Assembly (NCBI GenBank): GCA_028383305.1
Contig: JAOEVD010000002.1
Coordinates: forward strand, 100,341-164,340
Length of the DNA: 64,000 nt
Direction of reading: 5' to 3'
DNA from: Candidatus Puniceispirillum sp.
GTDB taxonomy: Bacteria; Pseudomonadota; Alphaproteobacteria; Puniceispirillales; Puniceispirillaceae
Shown here one piece after another: positions 10,841 through 19,189 of this stretch (the stretch's first letter is position 1; each line of letters opens with the position of its first letter). Made by a program: the position numbers and the translations under genes. The notes beneath the pieces were generated by a model. That model made no database searches, had not been told where the DNA came from, and saw only the letters and a program-made list of their open reading frames with translations.

Positions 10841-11044
10841 ATGGGTGAGGACGAGTCTGAACAGCCGTTAACCGAACACCTTGTTGATCAATTTGCCTCT
10901 TATTTTCTGATTACCATGGTGGCTTTTCATCTTGTTGGTTATATGAAAAAGCACTATGAAAAGCGTCATGGTGAGGCGCCGCATAGTGAGGCAGGGCATA
11001 CTAACAACCGCCAAAGTGGGAAACGCCGTCGCGAAGATGTTTAG
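10841..11044 (+). CDS. small hypothetical protein with one TM-like segment
   Basis: 67-aa ORF, upstream AGGATG-like RBS region; no family recognised. Confidence 0.35.
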   Translation: MGEDESEQPLTEHLVDQFASYFLITMVAFHLVGYMKKHYEKRHGEAPHSEAGHTNNRQSGKRRREDV

Positions 11045-11224
11045 ATCTTACCCAAATCCAGTGATTGATTTTTGATGGTTCCCCCAATAATTGCTATGGG
11101 AAAATGTTATGGGATCAAAGACTGGCCGCTAGGCAACTCCGATGCGCCACCAAGGTCGATCACGAAGACGGCCATCATATTGGCGGTAAATGCCAGAATC
11201 TGTATATTTTGCCTAAAGAAAAAC

Positions 11225-11252
11225 CCCCACCAACCGTTAAGGCTGATGAGGG
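11225..11252 (-). terminator. intrinsic terminator (minus strand)
   Basis: Minus-strand RNA CCCUCAUCAGCC-UUAAC-GGUUGGUGGGGG-UUUUUC: continuous 12-bp stem with G-U pairs followed by a U run. Confidence 0.6.
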
Positions 11253-11658
11253 TTCTCATCAGAGGTCCAAACCACGGCTAGTTCGCGTCAAATTTTCTTT
11301 TTAGGATACTTTGAACGAATTAGGGGTTTGACCTTGATGAGAGCCTTGCAAATCCCATGCCACATTTTTTCGGTTCTTGGCCGGTTCAAACCGGAGTGTC
11401 CAATTTATAATGACAAGGCAGCGCCGCCTGCTTTTGGCCGCAAACAGGCGATATACGTTTATCTGAAATTGCTATTCGGCATTTTCATCAACCCAGCTTT
11501 TCACCGCTTCGGGAAAGTCAAGGAAATAATGGCTGATGGTATTCATCATCAGATTATAAAAGGGTAGCATGAGCAAAACAGTTTCACAAATATTATAGGC
11601 GATAATGGCCGCCCCATCCGGCTTATGGGTGGGACAGCCGATGGTTGAAAAATCTGGA

Positions 11659-12288
11659 TCAGCCTTGTGGGATTTCGCCCATATGTTTTGGCACTTGATA
11701 ACCTTTTTGCACCGCATCACGTGCCAGAAGGCGCTGATACCATGATCGGACCTCCGGATAATCGGCAAGATTGACCTGTTGCCATTCATAGCGCGATACC
11801 CATGGCCAGCAGGCCATATCGGCAATCGAATAATCGTCACAAATATAATCGCGCCCTTCAAGCTGCCGATCAAGAACACCATAAAGCCGCGCCACTTCGC
11901 TGCGAAACCGCGCTTCGGCATAATCTGATTTGCCCGGATTGAAATGCAGGAAATGATGTGCCTGTCCAAGAATTGGGCCAAACCCGCCCATTTGCCACAT
12001 CAGCCATTCATTGACCTCGGCGCGTGCGATGCTGTCTTTTGGCAAGAATTTTCCGTATTTTTCGGCCAAATAAATAAGAATAGCGCCTGATTCCATCAAA
12101 CTCATACCATTGTCACGGTCAATGATGGCCGGGATTTTGTTATTCGGGCTGATCTTCAAAAATGTAGGGCTATTTTGATCGCCTTGGGTGATATTGATGG
12201 AATGCACTTCGTAATCGACGCCAAGTTCTTCGAGAAGGATCGATACTTTGCGGCCATTCGGGGTTGTCCATGTATAAAAATCAATCAT
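11659..12288 (-). CDS. glutathione S-transferase family protein
   Basis: MIDFYTWTTPNGRKVSILLEELGVDYEVHSINI..SPNNKIPAIID; GST N and C domains. Confidence 0.9.
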   Translation of the reverse strand: MIDFYTWTTPNGRKVSILLEELGVDYEVHSINITQGDQNSPTFLKISPNNKIPAIIDRDNGMSLMESGAILIYLAEKYGKFLPKDSIARAEVNEWLMWQMGGFGPILGQAHHFLHFNPGKSDYAEARFRSEVARLYGVLDRQLEGRDYICDDYSIADMACWPWVSRYEWQQVNLADYPEVRSWYQRLLARDAVQKGYQVPKHMGEIPQG

Positions 12289-12373
12289 GCATCCATTCCT
12301 TTTTGCATTCTTATGGTGACAGCATTTCTAATCGGGAAAAAATAACGCGGCAAATCATAGCGGCCTGTGACGC

Positions 12374-12817
12374 CTATCCAAAAGCAAATTTTTCAGCAAA
12401 AAGCGCAATCACCACATAGCGGGCGGTTTTTGCTAGTGCCACAATCAAAACAAAGCTTTTCAGCGGTTCTTTGAAAATGCCAGCCATCACGGTGATTGGG
12501 TCGCCAATGATTGGCACCCAGCTAAGCAAAAGCGTCCAGCGTCCAAATTTCTGATACCAGCGGGTAATCGACTGGTAGCGCGGTGAGGCCTTTATTTTTT
12601 CCATGCGCATAACCGATGATGCAATGCTGTTCCCGATGACCCAATTGACAATTGCGCCAAGCGTATTGCCAAGACTGGCAAACAGAACCAGCAGCCCCAT
12701 TGAATATTTTGATGTAATCACCAAATATCCAAGTCCAAGCTCGGATTGCGCCGGTAAAATCGTGGCAGCAAGAAAAGCTGAGAGAAACAGGCCAAAAAGC
12801 GCGCCGGTTTCATTCAT
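12374..12817 (-). CDS. YqaA family membrane protein (VTT/DedA-like)
   Basis: MNETGALFGLFLSAFLAATILPAQSE...FASLGNTLGAIVNWVIG...LLLSWVPIIGDPITVMAGIF. Confidence 0.82.
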   Translation of the reverse strand: MNETGALFGLFLSAFLAATILPAQSELGLGYLVITSKYSMGLLVLFASLGNTLGAIVNWVIGNSIASSVMRMEKIKASPRYQSITRWYQKFGRWTLLLSWVPIIGDPITVMAGIFKEPLKSFVLIVALAKTARYVVIALFAEKFAFG

Positions 12818-12931
12818 GATGTTTGATTTTTCGGGTGCGGTTTGACATTTTCGATCATCATAGTCTATCTGGCGGGTTGATTTCACAACAAGTGAGAAAC
12901 CCCTGTCTACAGTAATTGGAGCGATTAATCT

Positions 12932-13282
12932 ATGACAGCCGATGATCATGTATTGCTCGAGGTGATCGAGGCCGATTACCGCTCAAATCATATGTATTGG
13001 ATTGAACGAAAATTAAACAAGCGGTTCGAACGCTGGTTTCGCAACCGAACCAGCTATGAAATCAAGGATCTGCTTGCTGAACGGCAGATCAATGACCTGC
13101 AAATCGAAGTTTTTGCCTATTACAACAAGCTTGATTATGAACCGGTGACACGATTATCTTCGGCGCTTTATGAAAAATGGATCACCAGCATCATTATGGG
13201 ATGGTTGATGAGGAAATCAGTGTCTTGCTGGTCAAAAATCAAGACGACAAGCGCTGGCGTACGCGAAGATTTGACAGATTAA
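12932..13282 (+). CDS. hypothetical protein, probably frameshifted at poly-A 13173-13177
   Basis: Charged N-terminal part in frame of 12932; C-terminal sequence MVDEEISVLLVKNQDDKRWRTRRFD continues in the frame of ORF 13177. Confidence 0.45.
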   Translation: MTADDHVLLEVIEADYRSNHMYWIERKLNKRFERWFRNRTSYEIKDLLAERQINDLQIEVFAYYNKLDYEPVTRLSSALYEKWITSIIMGWLMRKSVSCWSKIKTTSAGVREDLTD

Positions 13283-13764
13283 GAGCCGCTTTTGCTGTTT
13301 TCCATAGCGTTGTTCAGCTTGTAATCATCATTGATTTTATCATGGATTTGTCTGACATCATCTGGCCATGTCGATTTGATATAAGACAAGGCGGCGATGA
13401 TTTCTTCGTCTTTTAAAACATCATCATAAACCGGCATGCTGACTTTATAGTCACTGCCAATCATTGCGGCAAAGCCATATTTGGTCAGTTTGAAAAGCAA
13501 CGCATCTGGATGATGCCATGTATGGCCCGATTTATCATGTGGCGGGGCAAGCCGCATGCCATTAACCATCTTGTCGCGCCAGCCATCCTGCCCTTCCAGA
13601 TTTACCCCGTGACAGCTCGCGCATTGATCCATATAGATTTTTTGTCCAAGCTTTACATAAACCGGATCCTCAGGGCGCAATTCAACAAGATCATCGGCAA
13701 TGCTTGGCATTGGGGCGGCAAGCATTAGCATCAGATATGAATAGGCAAGGGTGTTTTTGCGCAT
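13279..13764 (-). CDS. class I c-type cytochrome, secreted
   Basis: Signal peptide MRKNTLAYSYLMLMLAAPMPSIA; CASCH heme motif; distal Met region. Confidence 0.85.
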   Translation of the reverse strand: MRKNTLAYSYLMLMLAAPMPSIADDLVELRPEDPVYVKLGQKIYMDQCASCHGVNLEGQDGWRDKMVNGMRLAPPHDKSGHTWHHPDALLFKLTKYGFAAMIGSDYKVSMPVYDDVLKDEEIIAALSYIKSTWPDDVRQIHDKINDDYKLNNAMENSKSGS

Positions 13765-13768
13765 GGTA

Positions 13769-14215
13769 TTAATCCAACCTATATGTTTTATGACAGCTTT
13801 TGCAGGTTGCTGCGGTGGTTTTAAACGCATTTATCGCGGCTTCGGAATCACCCGCTTTGGCAGCAATCACCAACTGATTAGCGATTTGATAATTGGCATT
13901 GGCGGCACGCTCAAACCCAGAAAAATCCAACCAGATTTGTGGTGATGCTTCGGATGGCTTGCCATCGCTTCCCGCTGGAAAATAGGCTGGCATCTTTTCT
14001 GCCCAATCTCGAATTTGCGTGGCAAGTGGAACAATCGCATCAAGATCACCATTGCGAAAATGCGTCTTGATGGCTTTAAGGTTGTCCTTACTTTGCGTAA
14101 AAAAATCCATCCGTTCTTTGACAATGCCGGTGGCACCGCTATGCGCATAGACAAACACGGAAAAACCGCATGAAAGGGCGAGGGCTGTGACAAATGTGGT
14201 TTTGCGTAAAGTCAT
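13769..14215 (-). CDS. cytochrome c' family protein
   Basis: Signal peptide MTLRKTTFVTALALSCGFSVFVYA; C-terminal CKSCHKTYR heme motif typical of cytochrome c prime. Confidence 0.88.
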   Translation of the reverse strand: MTLRKTTFVTALALSCGFSVFVYAHSGATGIVKERMDFFTQSKDNLKAIKTHFRNGDLDAIVPLATQIRDWAEKMPAYFPAGSDGKPSEASPQIWLDFSGFERAANANYQIANQLVIAAKAGDSEAAINAFKTTAATCKSCHKTYRLD

Positions 14216-14289
14216 GTTAGGGGTGGGTCCTTTTAATGATCTGCAGTGGCGGGTCAAAATCGAAATATCATAATCGTAATGCGGTGATT

Positions 14290-14736
14290 TTAATGACAGG
14301 CTTTGCCCAACGCCTTTAGGCGCCAGTAATTATAGGGCAATGGCGTGATAAAACCGGCAACAAGCATGAGCGGCACTGCCCACCAAGTGAGCAAGGCCCC
14401 GCCTGTCAACATAAAGTCGGTAAGATTCATCGCCACTTCCATTGAAATCATCGAAATCAAGGACATGCCAAACGCCGTTTTTAATGCGATTTTGAACGCC
14501 ATCTGGCGCGCCAGAATGATTGTTTCCAAAATGACCGAGGTCAAAAGACCATTCATAATGGCAAGCGACATGATCCATAGAATTGGCCAGTCAATGCCCA
14601 TGGTTTGGAAGTAAAAAATTGTTCCCAGATCACCAATCGAACAGCCAAGCAAACACCAGCTGGTATTAAAGCTTGCGCGCTTCCACGTATGTTTGCACTG
14701 CCAATGGATGTTCAGCGTGTCGATTGTGATGGCCAT
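14290..14736 (-). CDS. DUF4396-like integral membrane protein
   Basis: WKRASFNTSWCLLGCSIGDLGTIFYF and further TM segments. Confidence 0.65.
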   Translation of the reverse strand: MAITIDTLNIHWQCKHTWKRASFNTSWCLLGCSIGDLGTIFYFQTMGIDWPILWIMSLAIMNGLLTSVILETIILARQMAFKIALKTAFGMSLISMISMEVAMNLTDFMLTGGALLTWWAVPLMLVAGFITPLPYNYWRLKALGKACH

Positions 14737-14848
14737 AAATCTTTCCTTTAGACGCACAATAGACATTCCCCCAAGTGGAAGGTCAACAGGTTAAATGATG
14801 GCTTTGCTAAGTGGCAAAATCCATGAATGGCGGCGGCATTGTGAGACC

Positions 14849-15871
14849 TCAAACGGCCATGCTATCACGCAATGCTAACACCTCTTTCCACGTATTTTCA
14901 GGCAAATCAATCATCCCGCCGGCTGCGTTGCGTAACTGCCGTTCTCGCTGCCCGGGAATTTGAACTTTCTCGAACCCCGACGCTGGTTTACAGCTCAGAA
15001 TATCGTCAAAAATAACACCAGCCCGATTGCGAAGCCCACCAAGTGGTGTCATTGCACTTGTATCAATCATCACCAAAAGCCAGTTACTTTCCGTCTGAAC
15101 CGGGCCAATCAGGGCTTTGGCAATCAATTCGGCCGCCAAGGCTAGACCATACCCTTTCTGGCCTGCTGCGGGCAGGATTGACCCACCGTCAAAATAATCT
15201 GCGGGCTTCACGGATGGCATGCCATGACGATCAATAATGCAGTTTTCTGGAAGATTGCCACCGGCACTTTGCGCTGCATAAATCCAGCCACCAGCAATTG
15301 TTGAAGTGTCAAAATCCAATACAAAGGAACCATTTTTATCACCAGGAAAACCAATGCAATAAGGGTTAGTTGGCAGTTTTGGTTCACATCCACCATATGG
15401 CGCCACCTGCCGCCAAACCGCCCGATTACCGCCGCCAATTAGGATAGATAAAAACCCATCATCAGCGTGCTGGTCAGCAAATGCTCCATGCCTACCAGTG
15501 TGTCCAACATTCATGATTGACGTAATACAGATACTTTTGCTGCGTGCAACGCGGGCAGCCGATTTGTAAGCAAACTCCATTGCTGGTATGCCATGCCCAG
15601 CCTGCCCGTCAATGACAAGAAACAACCCATCATTGCGGCTTATGGCCGGTTTCATATAGCCTGACCGGAATTGATCGACATATTGCAAGATGCGCATAAC
15701 GCCATGTGTCTCAACGCCACAAAGATTGCTGTCCACAAGATGATGGGCTATAAGCTCTCCGCGAGCTAGATCACAGCCACAGCTCAGCAGAATTTCCAGA
15801 AGAGTCGCTTGTGCCTCGCGCGCATCAATCTTTACTCAGACCCCGCTATAGATGATTTTTGAAACGCTCAT
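14849..15871 (-). pseudogene. Ldh family (malate/L-lactate/sulfolactate/ureidoglycolate-type) dehydrogenase, interrupted by in-frame TGA at codon 12 (15836-15838) or using an unrecognised start
   Basis: HHLVDSNLCGVETHGVMRI...GHTGRHGAFADQHADDGFLSILIGGGNR; family N-terminal sequence VKIDAREAQATLLEILLSCGCDLARGELIA continues upstream of the track ORF start 15736 back to TGA and then to ATG at 15871. Confidence 0.7.
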
Positions 15872-15933
15872 GTTTTATTGCTTTCACCCAAAGCCTTTTG
15901 CCACCCAGAAGACAGGTTTAACCAAAGCCATCA

Positions 15934-17049
15934 TCAAAAAGGCAATTTGGAAACCACGGCATCACGCACCATGCCATCGGGCGTATGAACCAGCAGGGTG
16001 GTCCCATAATCCCAATGGGTTTTATAGATCATCGACATGCCAATATTACACTTCAAACGCGGCGAATAGACTCCAGATGTAATCTGCCCAACTGGAACGC
16101 CATGCAGATCGGTCACTGGAAATGGTTTGCCGCATGGCGGCGCCTTATCGCCGCCAAAGCGGATCCCGCGAATCGATTGAACTGGCCCATCAGCGGCAAT
16201 TTGGCGAAGTGCTGCACGGCCAATATAATTGATTTCATCACCAAGATGGCACAAACGCTCAAAGCCGCATTCCAGCGGATTATTGGCAAGGGTAAATTCA
16301 TTGCCGTAAGACATCAGCCCGCCTTCGATACGCTCGATCAGGTTTGGACAGCCGGGCTTGATGTTATAGGGCTGACCAGCATCCCAGATAAGACCCCAAA
16401 GTTCAGACCCCATTTCGCCGCCAGCAAGATAAATCTCAAAACCGCCCTGTTTGCTGTAACCTGATCGCGCAATCAGCTGCCTTGTGCCAATAAGGTCAAA
16501 CATGGCAAACCCAAAATAGGGCAATTGCTGTATCTGATCCCCGACCAGACTAGCCATTAACTGGCCGGCCTTTGGCCCTTGAATGGCTAGCGGTGCGACA
16601 TCAGCTTCATTGACAATCACATCAAGACCCGCGCCCACAGCAAGCCCCTTTGCCCATAGCAGAACATCCGAGTCGGCAATCGACAGCCAAAACCGGTTTT
16701 CAGCCAGTTTCAGCAGCACTGGATCATTCACCATGCCAGCATGCTCGTCGATCAGCGGAACATAAAGCCCTTGCCCAACACGCGCTTGGCGAAGGTCGCG
16801 TGGCGTCATTAACTGAACCAGATGTGTCGCATCAGGCCCCGAAATTTCCACCTGCCTTTGGCAGGCAACATCCCAAATTTGAACATCTTGGCGAAGATGC
16901 CAGTAATCCTCTTCAACGGAGGCTGCGAAGGCTTTTGGCAACAGCATATGATTAACCACACTGAACCCGCGAACGCCATGCTGTTCAACTTTGTCAGTAT
17001 AAGGAGTGCGCCGGATACGCCGCGACATGTTGAGCCCTGATTCGCTCAC
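15934..17049 (-). CDS. DmdA-like (dimethylsulfoniopropionate demethylase) aminomethyltransferase, GcvT superfamily
   Basis: MSRRIRRTPYTDKVEQHGVRGFSVVNHMLLP...VEEDYWHLRQDVQIWDVACQRQVEISGPDATHLVQLMTPRDL...CPNLIERIEGGLMSYGNEFTLANNPLECGFERL, DmdA-type signatures. Confidence 0.65.
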   Translation of the reverse strand: MSESGLNMSRRIRRTPYTDKVEQHGVRGFSVVNHMLLPKAFAASVEEDYWHLRQDVQIWDVACQRQVEISGPDATHLVQLMTPRDLRQARVGQGLYVPLIDEHAGMVNDPVLLKLAENRFWLSIADSDVLLWAKGLAVGAGLDVIVNEADVAPLAIQGPKAGQLMASLVGDQIQQLPYFGFAMFDLIGTRQLIARSGYSKQGGFEIYLAGGEMGSELWGLIWDAGQPYNIKPGCPNLIERIEGGLMSYGNEFTLANNPLECGFERLCHLGDEINYIGRAALRQIAADGPVQSIRGIRFGGDKAPPCGKPFPVTDLHGVPVGQITSGVYSPRLKCNIGMSMIYKTHWDYGTTLLVHTPDGMVRDAVVSKLPF

Positions 17050-17078
17050 CAGTTACGCCTCACTCATTGTTGTGATCA

Positions 17079-17426
17079 TTAAGCTGACCACCAGCATGAA
17101 TAGCTATTGGGTGCCATGATGATGGGAATATGATAGCTGCTGTCTGGATCAGGTGTGGTAAAGCGCACCACGATTTTGTCGAGAATCTGCGCTCCTGACC
17201 TCGGTAAATCCGCTGTCTTGAAATAGGCACCGCTGGCAATCACCATTTCATATGATCGCCCACTGACAGCATCAAAGCCATGCGAAAATCGTCCATGGGC
17301 ATCACTTTCGGCGGTGAATAGCGTTTCGCGCTGGCCATCATCACCAATCGACATCAGGCTAACCGCCACTGCGCCAGCATGGGTTCCATCGACTGCGTTC
17401 AAAAAGTGAGAAGATAAAACCGCCAT
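17079..17426 (-). CDS. transthyretin-like / 5-hydroxyisourate hydrolase family protein lacking the YRGS C-terminal motif
   Basis: MAVLSSHFLNAVDGTHAGAVAVSL...ARSYEM-type core and C-term SSYHIPIIMAPNSYSCWWSA. Confidence 0.7.
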   Translation of the reverse strand: MAVLSSHFLNAVDGTHAGAVAVSLMSIGDDGQRETLFTAESDAHGRFSHGFDAVSGRSYEMVIASGAYFKTADLPRSGAQILDKIVVRFTTPDPDSSYHIPIIMAPNSYSCWWSA

Positions 17427-17446
17427 AATTTGCTCCCTGATCACGG

Positions 17447-19189
17447 TTATTCGATCGACGCTTTGTCGCGTTTTGATGTTGTCGCTAAAACAATCGGGCT
17501 GATAACACCCTTCACTTTGACATTCACACACGCCGTTTTGCCGCTTACCATGGCACGTTGCACCGCCGGAATAATGTCTTCGCGCCTTGTAACTAATTCA
17601 CCATGCCCGCCAAGCCCCTCGAACATCGTGTGAAACGGAATATCACGGAAATCGGTGGCATAATGCGTGCCGCTGGCAAATAGCCTTTCCTGTTGCTGCG
17701 AAATACAGTCAAGCCCGCCATTATTATCAATAACGACAACGATGGGACGATTTTCTTGGAAAGCAGCCTCAATCGACAAGCCTCCTGACAGAAAGGCACC
17801 ATCGCCGCTGATCAGCACAACATTGCGGCTTGGATCAACATTTTTTGCCGATACTGCAAACGATACGCCAACCCCCAAAAGGCTAAAGGTGCCCGGGTGC
17901 AAAATTCCACCAAGTTTTTTGCCCTGAAACCCGGCAATATTCACCGCAATTTCTGACCAGAAATGCGTGTTGCCACCATCGATCACCAGCCAATCGCCGT
18001 CACCCATCGCGCCCTGCACATCAAGGGCTAATTGCAAGGGGTGAATACGACCCTCAAATGCTGGCTGTGCTGTTTCACTATCAAGATCGGCAAGCATCTT
18101 ATCAACCCATGCCGCGCGCCATTTTCGGTTCAAATCATACCAATCGCGGGGCAGGCGGAAATCGGGATTCTGCCGATGCGTAACCAAGGTTTCCAGAAAC
18201 GCCGCCGGATCACATAACAAAGCAAAATCAGCCGCGCGGTTAAACTCTATTTCTTCGTGTGATCCATTGACACATACCAGTTCAGCACTTGACGGAAATA
18301 ATGGCGGATTACCAAAATTCATCTGATTATCAAGTCGGCCACCAATCATCAGCACCAGATCAGCGTCACGAAACGCATCGGCGGAAGGATGATATTGATG
18401 AATATCGGCTAGCCCCATATAGGCTTCGCATTCTTCGCCAAGTAATTTTTGATGATAGGGGATGTTAAACACCGGAATGCCAAGCAGACGACCAGCTTCC
18501 TCAAGCTTTGCCTCGGCTTTGGCCCACCAAACACCATGTCCGCCAATCAGAACCGGCCGTTTGGCAGCATTGAGCTTTTGCAGCAGCTGCTGAAGGCGAG
18601 CTGGTTCTGGCCATGCGCGCGCTGGCTGTTGCATGCCCAGATCAAATGGCCGCTCTTCACGGCCAGCATCTTCGGCAAAATGGGAAAACATAATATCAAC
18701 AGGAAGGCTTAGGTGAACCGCCCCGGGATAGCCGTTAGTGGCAATCTTGACGGCGCGGTCAACAAACTCATTGATGCGCTCGCCATCGGTTATGGTGGCG
18801 CTATATTTCGTCAGCGGCGCGGCGATTGCAACATCGTCAATTTCTTTGAATCCGCCTGCACCTTGACGTTTCAGCGTGCTGGATCCAGTGACAAAAATCA
18901 CTGGTGAACGTTCGCCCCAAGCCTCCATCATTGCTGGCACGGCATTCGCAAATCCCTCTGGCCCGACAAGACAAACTGCAGGTTTACGCGTGATCCGCGT
19001 ATGGCCATCGGCGAAATGTCCAGCCACCTGTTCATGCGGGCAGTTGATCACCTTCATCTGGCATTCCATAAACCCTTCAAGCGCAGGATTGCAAAACCCG
19101 CCTGACAGGGTGAACACATGTTCAATGCCCTTTTCCTGCAAGGCACGCGCAAGCAATGCGCCGCCCCGTATCTTTTCGGGTGGTTTCAT
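17447..19189 (-). CDS. thiamine diphosphate-dependent enzyme (acetolactate synthase/benzoylformate decarboxylase superfamily)
   Basis: Catalytic Glu motif NCPHEQVAGHFADGHTR; ThDP motif GDGAFLSGG...VVIDNNGG. Confidence 0.9.
   Translation of the reverse strand: MKPPEKIRGGALLARALQEKGIEHVFTLSGGFCNPALEGFMECQMKVINCPHEQVAGHFADGHTRITRKPAVCLVGPEGFANAVPAMMEAWGERSPVIFVTGSSTLKRQGAGGFKEIDDVAIAAPLTKYSATITDGERINEFVDRAVKIATNGYPGAVHLSLPVDIMFSHFAEDAGREERPFDLGMQQPARAWPEPARLQQLLQKLNAAKRPVLIGGHGVWWAKAEAKLEEAGRLLGIPVFNIPYHQKLLGEECEAYMGLADIHQYHPSADAFRDADLVLMIGGRLDNQMNFGNPPLFPSSAELVCVNGSHEEIEFNRAADFALLCDPAAFLETLVTHRQNPDFRLPRDWYDLNRKWRAAWVDKMLADLDSETAQPAFEGRIHPLQLALDVQGAMGDGDWLVIDGGNTHFWSEIAVNIAGFQGKKLGGILHPGTFSLLGVGVSFAVSAKNVDPSRNVVLISGDGAFLSGGLSIEAAFQENRPIVVVIDNNGGLDCISQQQERLFASGTHYATDFRDIPFHTMFEGLGGHGELVTRREDIIPAVQRAMVSGKTACVNVKVKGVISPIVLATTSKRDKASIE

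Noticed and set aside
11370-11400. GGCCGGTTCAAACCGGAG resembling a tRNA T-arm
   Set aside because: Stem is only CCGG/CCGG, and no acceptor, anticodon or D arm could be found upstream; treated as a chance hairpin.
11328-11567. ORF 11328-11567 and neighbouring small ORFs as genes
   Set aside because: No ribosome-binding site or recognisable motif, partly antisense to GST downstream region; unsupported.
15836-15838. TGA read as selenocysteine or programmed recoding
   Set aside because: Family has no catalytic Cys/Sec at that N-terminal position and no SECIS-like hairpin was evident immediately downstream; mutation, error or alternate start is simpler.
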